Source: Saprospiraceae bacterium (GTDB lineage: Bacteria; Bacteroidota; Bacteroidia; Chitinophagales; Saprospiraceae). From it: DNA of 12,267 nt. The position numbers and the translations under genes are program-made. A model generated the notes under the pieces. The model ran no database searches. It was not told the origin of the DNA and was given only the letters and a program-made list of their open reading frames with translations. The DNA lies in contig JAGQWW010000044.1 in assembly GCA_020436955.1 (NCBI GenBank), positions 1 through 12,267 on the forward strand, in the 5' to 3' direction. Shown here piece after piece: positions 6,910 to 12,267 of this stretch (position 1 is the first letter of the stretch; every line of letters begins with the position of its first letter).

Positions 6910-8176
6910 ACTTAGCGGCAAAAGCCTCCACCTGGCTCCACACTCTCGCTATATTTCCAAAGCATATTTTCTCAATATCTTCGGGGGTATATCCTCTTTC
7001 AAGGAGCTTTTTGATCAGGTTTGGATACATGGAAACATCTTTCAAACCATTGGGGAGGCTATCGCCTACGCCGTCAAAGTCAGAACCAAAACCTACATGG
7101 TCTACACCGATGAGCTCAACGACATGGTCTATGTGATTCGCAACGATATCAAGGTCTGCGTACAACATATCCTTATTGGTCGCATTAAATTCTGCCACCA
7201 TTGCCTTTCCCAAAGAGTCTTCTAGCGTAGTGCCGGCCTCTGCCAGCATTGCATCTCTTACCCCACGAAGGCTGTCACGTTGTTTTTTGATATTTGAATC
7301 CAAAAATGTAGAACCAAAATTGATTTGAATGACTCCACCGTTTTCTCCTAACTTTTTGATCATATCGTCATCCATATTTCTTTCCCAACCCGGAGTGTAT
7401 TTTCTGCAGGAAGAGTGAGAAGCGATAGCTGGCACCTGGGTCACTTCCATTACCTGGTAAAAAGCTTCATCGGAAACATGGGAAATATCAACCATGATTC
7501 CTTGCTTGTTCATCTCTTTTACAACTTCTTTTCCAAAAGCACTCAATCCACCGTTGGTACCTGTCGTATCATATGATGAATCACAAATTTTATTGTCTTT
7601 GGAATGTGTAAGGGTCACGTATCTGATTCCCTTTTGTTGAAAATAGGCAACATCTTCAACTGTCTCAATGGGTGCTCCATTTTCCATGCCCATAGGGAGA
7701 GAAATGAGGCCTTTTTCAAAATTCGCCCTTACCTCTGCCGGTGACCCTGCCAAAGCAAATTTATCTGTGTGTTCTTTAGCAATCACCTCTATCATGTTGA
7801 TAAGGGAATCTGCATACTGCTTTCCACCTCCGGTTTTTTGATAATCAGCCGGGATGTAAATAGACATAAAAGGAGCATCCAAACCACCTTTTTTTGCTCT
7901 TACATAATCGAAGTCCCCTTCTTCACTTTCGATGGGAATACCGATGTATTCTCGGTATAATTTGAAAAATCGGGTAGTCAATCGGTAAGGAAGATCCACA
8001 TGGCTGTCGGCAATAATAAAGGTATGAGCCAATGAATCTGCAAACGCAGTTAGTTCTTCATCAGACATCTCTGAAACTGCCTTTTGTTTTTTGGCTGTTT
8101 CTTCGACTTGTTTTTCGGTAGAGCAGGCTGAAAAGAAAAATAGCCCTGCAAGGAGAAGCAATGTATATTTCATCAT
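6908..8176 (-). CDS. Membrane dipeptidase (peptidase family M19), lipoprotein
   Basis: This protein is a zinc dipeptidase of the M19 (renal dipeptidase-like) family, removing dipeptides including those with a D-residue, probably in the periplasm or at the outer membrane. Counting from the first possible Met (8191), the metal ligands are His64 and Asp66 (DSHVDL), Glu170 (GMENG), His238 (DISHVSD) and His259 (SHSSCR), with the catalytic-region Asp371 (GSDFDG); all are intact. The leader ends in a good lipobox, FSA-Cys23. A ~45-residue lysine- and glutamate-rich stretch (about 299-345) is inserted between the INFGS strand and the C-terminal helices. I chose the ATG at 8174-8176 (Met6) because a -7-like element (8199-8206) predicts transcription starting near 8192, which would leave no leader for the ATG at 8189-8191; the adjacent ATG at 8171 is also possible. 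Upstream lies the TPR protein gene. Confidence 0.93.
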   Translation of the reverse strand: MMKYTLLLLAGLFFFSACSTEKQVEETAKKQKAVSEMSDEELTAFADSLAHTFIIADSHVDLPYRLTTRFFKLYREYIGIPIESEEGDFDYVRAKKGGLDAPFMSIYIPADYQKTGGGKQYADSLINMIEVIAKEHTDKFALAGSPAEVRANFEKGLISLPMGMENGAPIETVEDVAYFQQKGIRYVTLTHSKDNKICDSSYDTTGTNGGLSAFGKEVVKEMNKQGIMVDISHVSDEAFYQVMEVTQVPAIASHSSCRKYTPGWERNMDDDMIKKLGENGGVIQINFGSTFLDSNIKKQRDSLRGVRDAMLAEAGTTLEDSLGKAMVAEFNATNKDMLYADLDIVANHIDHVVELIGVDHVGFGSDFDGVGDSLPNGLKDVSMYPNLIKKLLERGYTPEDIEKICFGNIARVWSQVEAFAAK

Positions 8177-8198
8177 GTTGGCTTTAAACAAGAAAAGC

Positions 8199-8206
8199 CA
8201 AAGGTA
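8199..8206 (-). promoter_or_regulatory. Candidate -7 promoter element for the M19 dipeptidase
   Basis: On the minus strand this reads TACCTTTG, a full match to the Bacteroidota -7 consensus TAnnTTTG. No TTTG sits 17-23 nt upstream, so the -33 half is weak. Its place in the 47-62-bp gap between the TPR gene stop and the dipeptidase start suggests the dipeptidase can be expressed separately. Confidence 0.4.
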
Positions 8207-8238
8207 ATAAGATGATAGAAAAATCTAGGAAGAGAAAA

Positions 8239-10020
8239 TTACCGTCCGGATTGGGCCTTCCATTCCATTGCAGTATCGTAATCACCTAGTCTACTATAAA
8301 TCAAATACAATAAATACTTATCATTTGCTGAATACAATTCCGGCTTTACTTCATTGAGCAAGTCCAGGGATTCATGATACTTACCCTGGCGGTAATAAAT
8401 ATTGGCAAGATTAGTCTTTGCATATACATTGGTTGAACTAATAGCAAGAGCATCTTTATAAGCCTTTTCTGCCTTTTCCAACTCACCTTTAATTCCATAC
8501 ATGATGCCCAAATAAACATGTGAAGTAGGTAATCGATGATAAATTGTCAATGCTCTTTCAAGGTAACCTATTGCTTCATCAGCCAGCTCAGCTTGTTTGG
8601 TTTTATCCTGCTCAGCCACTGCCCTTCTTACCAGGGATCCTCCTTTGTTTTTGAGCATGCGGGCATTATTGGGTGCCAATTTCACATCGTGATCAAAAAG
8701 AGTATATCGATCTTTCCAAACAGGCAAATGGGTGATGGTGCGGTAAATACCCGCCAGGGCTATCAATGAAACTAAGGCTATAAGAGCGTATTTTTTCCCA
8801 TTGAAAGATAATTTACATTTTTGCTCTCCTAAAAAATAAAACAAGCCAAAAACCAACAAAAAGCAAACCCCAAGCGACGGATTGTAATTGAATCGGTCAT
8901 TGTAAGGACTTACATTTAATACGATAACCGAACTAAAAATAGAGACGGTTGCAAAAAAGTGCCATACGCCATAGGCAGACTTCCATTTTTTAAAAAGTCC
9001 GATTACAGCCAAAGCTATCAAACCCAGGTATAAAAGAATACTTAACCAAACCTGGTAATCGCCCCAATTTCTCAATGGAATGGTACTAAAAGAATAATCA
9101 CTTAGTAATGGATAGGGAATCAGATTTTTATAAAAATATAGACCCAATACGTAAATATTAGAAGCAACCCTTTCAGAAGTGGAGCTTGCAGCCAATAGAG
9201 AATTGTCAAGGACCGTCAATGTAACTCCCTCGTTTAGCCCTCCTACTACAGAAGATCTTACCATCAAAAAACCGACCACGAGTAGGAAAAAGGGGGAGAT
9301 TGACAGCAATATTTCTTTCCAGGATTTATCCCTAAAAAACCACAACATCAATGGGAATACTGCTAAAGTGGTGATAGCTGACTCTTTGGAAAAAAGTGCG
9401 ATGGAATAGGTAATCCAGGATAATCCTACCAACCATTTCTTATTTTCATCAAGTCCTTTTAACCAAAAAAAAGCTGCCGATACAAATGCTAAAAAAGCCA
9501 CCAGCTCATCCCTACTTTTTATATTAGCTATAACTTCAACATGCACAGGGTGAACAACAAAAAACAAAGTGATGGCCGCAGCCAGCCAAAGATTTTCCTT
9601 TTTTAAAAGTCTTGTCAAAAAGAGAAACAACATCAATCCGGTGAGACCATATAGGAAAACATTGATGAAATGATGAACCTTTGCCTGCAAGCCAAAATAC
9701 TCTACCTCCAGGGCAAACATACTCAGCGGAATAGGCCTGTAGGCCCTCGCATTCATATTTTCATCATAACCTTTAAAGTAGGAGGTTGTCCAGATTTCAT
9801 GCAGGCCTTCAGCACCTTTTTTTACAAAGCGGTTTTCTTTTAAAACTGCATCATCGTCATACACAAAATCGTAGGAAATACTGGGCGCATAAAGCAGGAA
9901 CCCCAGGACGAAAAAAGCAATGGCCAATCCCCAAATCACCCTCATCGAGGTTGAACCGGAAGATACACCAGGTTGCAACCTCGAAGCGGGGCGGTTTTTA
10001 GTAGGTGATTTTTTAGCCAT
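8239..10020 (-). CDS. TMTC-like multi-span membrane protein with C-terminal TPR repeats
   Basis: This 593-aa integral membrane protein has a GT-C glycosyltransferase-like architecture followed by tetratricopeptide repeats, the layout of TMTC (transmembrane and TPR) proteins. A basic cytoplasmic N-terminus (1-25) precedes about nine to eleven hydrophobic spans between 28 and 427. Motifs typical of the family: YDFVYDDDAVL (50-60) with acidic residues after the first span, YRPIPLSMFALE (94-105), HPVHVEVIANIKSRDEL (157-173), SKESAI (211-216) and NDRFNYNPSLG (374-384). TPR-like helices cover roughly 450-590, clearest at 500-530 and 534-560. Vertebrate TMTCs are O-mannosyltransferases (GT105); a bacterial member may transfer a sugar from a lipid carrier to exported proteins, but donor and acceptor are unknown. 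It starts at ATG 10018-10020, 72 bp downstream of the pyrD stop; that gap contains A/T-rich sequence without a clear promoter or terminator, so co-transcription with pyrD is possible. Confidence 0.8.
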   Translation of the reverse strand: MAKKSPTKNRPASRLQPGVSSGSTSMRVIWGLAIAFFVLGFLLYAPSISYDFVYDDDAVLKENRFVKKGAEGLHEIWTTSYFKGYDENMNARAYRPIPLSMFALEVEYFGLQAKVHHFINVFLYGLTGLMLFLFLTRLLKKENLWLAAAITLFFVVHPVHVEVIANIKSRDELVAFLAFVSAAFFWLKGLDENKKWLVGLSWITYSIALFSKESAITTLAVFPLMLWFFRDKSWKEILLSISPFFLLVVGFLMVRSSVVGGLNEGVTLTVLDNSLLAASSTSERVASNIYVLGLYFYKNLIPYPLLSDYSFSTIPLRNWGDYQVWLSILLYLGLIALAVIGLFKKWKSAYGVWHFFATVSIFSSVIVLNVSPYNDRFNYNPSLGVCFLLVFGLFYFLGEQKCKLSFNGKKYALIALVSLIALAGIYRTITHLPVWKDRYTLFDHDVKLAPNNARMLKNKGGSLVRRAVAEQDKTKQAELADEAIGYLERALTIYHRLPTSHVYLGIMYGIKGELEKAEKAYKDALAISSTNVYAKTNLANIYYRQGKYHESLDLLNEVKPELYSANDKYLLYLIYSRLGDYDTAMEWKAQSGR

Positions 10021-10092
10021 TTTGCAGTTAGTTTATTGCTAACAAGCAAAAATCAGGCAAAAAAAATCAGTAGAGCAGTTTGAGAGATGTCC

Positions 10093-11121
10093 TTATGATA
10101 GAGACTTACAAATATTTTTAACCAAAGCAGGGCCCTCATAGACCATACTTGAATACACTTGTACCAGACAGGCCCCAGCATCCAACTTTTCTTTAGCCGC
10201 TGCAGGACCGTTTATTCCGCCAACTCCGATTATCGGAATAGTACCGTTGGATTTTTGGTGAAGGTAACGAATTACTTCCGTTGAACGCTCTTTTACCGGC
10301 AATCCACTCAGTCCTCCGGCACCAATGTTTTTTACTGTATCTTTTGAGGTTTTCAGTCCTTCTCTACTGATAGTTGTGTTGGTAGCTATAATACCTGCCA
10401 ACCTGGTTTCTTTAGCAATTTCAAGGATATCGTCTAGTTGATTATCTGTAAGATCTGGTGCAATCTTAAGTAAAATTGGCTTGGGAGCATCTTTGGCTTC
10501 ATTCAAGCTTCTCAATCGGTTAAGTAGCCTGGTTAGTGGTTCTTTATCCTGCAACTCTCGAAGGCCAGGTGTATTAGGCGAGCTCACATTGACAACAAAA
10601 TAATCGACATGAGGGTGTAACGCATCAAAGCATAAAGCATAATCGGAAAATGCCTCATCATTAGGCGTAACTTTATTTTTGCCAATATTTCCACCAACTA
10701 CGATTTTGGAACTTCGTTTTCGCAATCTTTTCACCGCAGCCTCTACCCCTTCATTATTAAATCCCATACGATTGATCAAGCCTTCATCTTCAGGCAAACG
10801 GAACAACCTTGGCATTTCGTTACCCGCCTGGGGTTTAGGTGTTACTGTTCCTATTTCTATGAACCCAAAGCCCAATGCAGCCATATCTTTAAAATACTTC
10901 CCGTCCTTGTCAAAACCGGCTGCCAAGCCTACCGGATTTTTAAAATGCAAGCCAAATACATCCTTTGCCAGAGATGTATTTTCGTATTGAAAATTCTTTT
11001 TAAAAAGCCAACCTACAATTGGAAAGGAAAGGGTAAACTTCAACATTCCTACGGTAAAATGATGCGCTTTTTCGGGCGTCATCATGAACAAAAATGGCTT
11101 TAAAAGTAGCTTGTACAACAT
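10093..11121 (-). CDS. pyrD: Quinone-dependent dihydroorotate dehydrogenase (class 2)
   Basis: This 342-aa FMN enzyme oxidises dihydroorotate to orotate and passes electrons to membrane quinone, the fourth step of UMP synthesis. The N-terminal amphipathic segment (1-40, including TPEKAHHFT at 15-23) is the membrane-associating and quinone-entry part that marks class 2. Core motifs: NPVGLAAGFDKDG (62-74), EIGTVTPKPQAGN (89-101), RMGFNNEG (118-125), NVSSPNTPGLR (178-188) with the catalytic base Ser181, LLKIAPDL (217-224), ATNTT (246-250), GAGGLSG (267-273) and IGVGGI (298-303). Length matches E. coli PyrD (336 aa) and the N-terminus aligns without extension, supporting the ATG at 11119-11121. 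Minus-strand TATTTTCG (11140-11147) is a seven-of-eight match to the -7 consensus, with no good -33. carB, an earlier pathway step, is on the same strand 5 kb away but in a separate unit. Confidence 0.96.
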   Translation of the reverse strand: MLYKLLLKPFLFMMTPEKAHHFTVGMLKFTLSFPIVGWLFKKNFQYENTSLAKDVFGLHFKNPVGLAAGFDKDGKYFKDMAALGFGFIEIGTVTPKPQAGNEMPRLFRLPEDEGLINRMGFNNEGVEAAVKRLRKRSSKIVVGGNIGKNKVTPNDEAFSDYALCFDALHPHVDYFVVNVSSPNTPGLRELQDKEPLTRLLNRLRSLNEAKDAPKPILLKIAPDLTDNQLDDILEIAKETRLAGIIATNTTISREGLKTSKDTVKNIGAGGLSGLPVKERSTEVIRYLHQKSNGTIPIIGVGGINGPAAAKEKLDAGACLVQVYSSMVYEGPALVKNICKSLS

Positions 11122-11156
11122 CTGTATTCTTCTTTGCGCCGAAAATAGAAAGAAAA

Positions 11157-11191
11157 CTAAAAAGCAGGTTAAATTCCTGCTATGCTTTTAG
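11157..11191. promoter_or_regulatory. Bulged palindrome between pyrD and the amidohydrolase gene
   Basis: Arms ctaaaa (11157-11162) and agcagg (11163-11168) pair with cctgct (11176-11181) and ttttag (11186-11191), giving a 12-bp stem with a 7-nt loop and a 4-nt bulge (atgc). It lies between two divergent genes, upstream of both candidate -7 elements (11140-11147 minus; 11219-11226 plus), so it could be an operator. On the minus strand the inner stem is followed by TTTTT, so a weak terminator is an alternative. Confidence 0.4.
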
Positions 11192-11218
11192 ACGCTAAAA
11201 TTTTGAAAGGGAATAAAT

Positions 11219-11226
11219 TACATTTG
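11219..11226 (+). promoter_or_regulatory. Candidate -7 promoter element for the amidohydrolase gene
   Basis: TACATTTG is a full match to the Bacteroidota -7 consensus TAnnTTTG. The only nearby TTG (11203-11205) is 13 nt upstream, shorter than the usual 17-23 nt, so the -33 half is doubtful. Transcription would begin near 11233, giving a leader of about 54 nt before the ATG at 11287. Confidence 0.4.
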
Positions 11227-11286
11227 TCGATAAACCAAAACGCGTGAAAGAATATTTCACTTTTTCAAAAATCTAAACCTGTTATA

Positions 11287-12267
11287 ATGCGCGTACTCCT
11301 TTTTCTTTTTGGGATGTTGATTTCTTCTATGGTGACCAGCCAGGTTACCTTTCCGGAAAATGATGTGGCGGACAAAAGAGACGGCACCTATGCCTTTACC
11401 AATGCAACCTTGCATGTGTCCTACAACAAGGTAATTGAAAATGGGACACTAGTTATTAAGGAAGGAAAAGTAGTCAGTGCAGGATCCGGCGTAAAAATTC
11501 CTGCTGAAGCTGTGGTTGTCGATTTGGAAGGAAAATCCATTTATCCTGCATTTATTGATTTGTATGCCAGTTACGGCTTGCCGGAAGTTGAAGCGACATC
11601 GAGAGAATGGGGAAGAAATCCGCAATATTTAACCGATAAGGAGGGACCTTATGCATGGAACGAAGCATTAAAATCAGAGTTTGATGCCGTTTCGGTCTTT
11701 CAACCCAATCAAAAAGATGCCAAAACCTGGAAAGAAGCAGGATTTGGTGCTGTTTTGAGTCACCGCCAGGATGGAATTTCAAGGGGATCAGCAACCTTGG
11801 TTTTAACAGGAGAAGGCAGAGCACACACAAATATTATCAAAGAAAAAAGCGGGCATTTTCTTTCTTTCAGCAAGGGTACATCCTCTCAGGCTTACCCCAG
11901 CTCCCTCATGGGATACATTGCCCTCATTCGCCAGACTTACCTCGATGGTAAGTGGTATGCAGAAACAGGTAAAAAAGAAGAAAAAAACCTATCCCTGGAG
12001 GCATGGAATAACCTGCAATCCCTACCTCAATTTTTTGACATCAATGACAAACTGGATATTTTCAGAATCCAAAAGATCGGGAAAGAATTTGGTGTGCAAT
12101 ACATCGCCAAAGGCAATGGAGACGAATACCAAAGAGTGGAAGACGTGAAAAAGACAGGGATACCCCTGATTTTACCATTAAATTTTCCCGAACCTTATGA
12201 TGTCGAAAAGCCTTATGATGCAGACCTGATTAATCTTACAGACATGAAGCATTGGGAGATGGCTCCT
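11287..12267 (+). CDS. Secreted amidohydrolase-fold protein with degenerate metal site (partial, 5' end)
   Basis: The frame is open from ATG 11287 to the last base of the window (327 codons), so the C-terminus is missing. The first ~18 residues form a signal peptide (hydrophobic core LLFLFGMLISS, small residues before Gln19), predicting export. The N-terminal beta-sandwich of the amidohydrolase superfamily follows: FTNATLHV (39-46), ENGTLVIKEGKVVSAG (53-68) and VVDLEGKSIYPAFIDLY (77-93). The last segment corresponds to the canonical PGFID-x-HxH, but here the ligand positions are Tyr93 and Ser95, so this domain lacks the HxH zinc pair. From memory, Bacteroidota encode long (~1000 aa) proteins with two such domains in tandem, the first degenerate; this fits but cannot be checked here. 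The -7-like element at 11219 may drive it. It is divergent from pyrD, with no evident functional link. Confidence 0.8.
   Translation, partial: MRVLLFLFGMLISSMVTSQVTFPENDVADKRDGTYAFTNATLHVSYNKVIENGTLVIKEGKVVSAGSGVKIPAEAVVVDLEGKSIYPAFIDLYASYGLPEVEATSREWGRNPQYLTDKEGPYAWNEALKSEFDAVSVFQPNQKDAKTWKEAGFGAVLSHRQDGISRGSATLVLTGEGRAHTNIIKEKSGHFLSFSKGTSSQAYPSSLMGYIALIRQTYLDGKWYAETGKKEEKNLSLEAWNNLQSLPQFFDINDKLDIFRIQKIGKEFGVQYIAKGNGDEYQRVEDVKKTGIPLILPLNFPEPYDVEKPYDADLINLTDMKHWEMAP

Noticed and set aside
10041..10075. Intrinsic terminator between pyrD and the TPR gene
   Set aside because: There is a run of A/T residues but no stem of useful length before it on the minus strand; only a short direct repeat of aaaatcag is seen.
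2009..11121. A pyrimidine (pyr) operon linking carB and pyrD
   Set aside because: carB has its own promoter and terminator, and oppositely oriented and unrelated genes separate it from pyrD.

Overview
The window looks like chromosomal DNA from a member of the Bacteroidota, probably near the Saprospiria/Lewinella-type or Flavobacteriia lineages (family-level placement is inference). The evidence: start codons lack Shine-Dalgarno sequences; there is a near-perfect Bacteroidota promoter (TTTG-N19-TATCTTTG) in front of carB; two predicted lipoproteins and an exported enzyme are encoded; and the carbamoyl-phosphate synthase large subunit lacks the C-terminal allosteric domain, as I recall for part of this phylum. 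It is mostly an ordinary housekeeping region. I see no phage, insertion sequence, CRISPR array, RNA gene or defence system.

Layout, left to right: a 16-bp perfect inverted repeat (45-108) precedes an ABC1/UbiB-family atypical kinase (123-1799, +). It converges on carB (2009-4828, -). The 209-bp gap between them is filled with 7-bp-periodic repeats around a terminator hairpin. A NUDIX hydrolase (4970-5530, -) lies upstream of carB and is divergent from a lipoprotein six-bladed-propeller dehydrogenase of the sorbosone/PQQ-sugar dehydrogenase type (5664-6860, +). That gene converges on an M19 membrane-dipeptidase lipoprotein (6908-8176, -), and the 47-bp gap again carries a 7-bp-periodic repeat. 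Then come a TMTC-like multi-membrane-span/TPR protein (8239-10020, -) and pyrD (10093-11121, -). The last gene, divergent from pyrD, is the start of a secreted amidohydrolase-fold protein (11287 to the window end, +) whose metal-binding HxH motif is replaced.

Functionally, carB makes carbamoyl phosphate for pyrimidines and arginine, and pyrD performs the quinone-linked fourth step of UMP synthesis. They share a strand but are 5 kb apart with unrelated genes between, so this is not a pyr operon. The dipeptidase, dehydrogenase and amidohydrolase are envelope or periplasmic enzymes. No pathway visibly ties all genes together.

The most unusual signal is non-coding. Both convergent intergenic gaps, and none of the divergent or tandem ones, contain degenerate tandem repeats with a strict 7-bp period: an RGATRCT family in both gaps, plus an MCGCATA-like family in the ubiB-type/carB gap. 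They resemble in style the short heptamer tandem repeats described from cyanobacteria.
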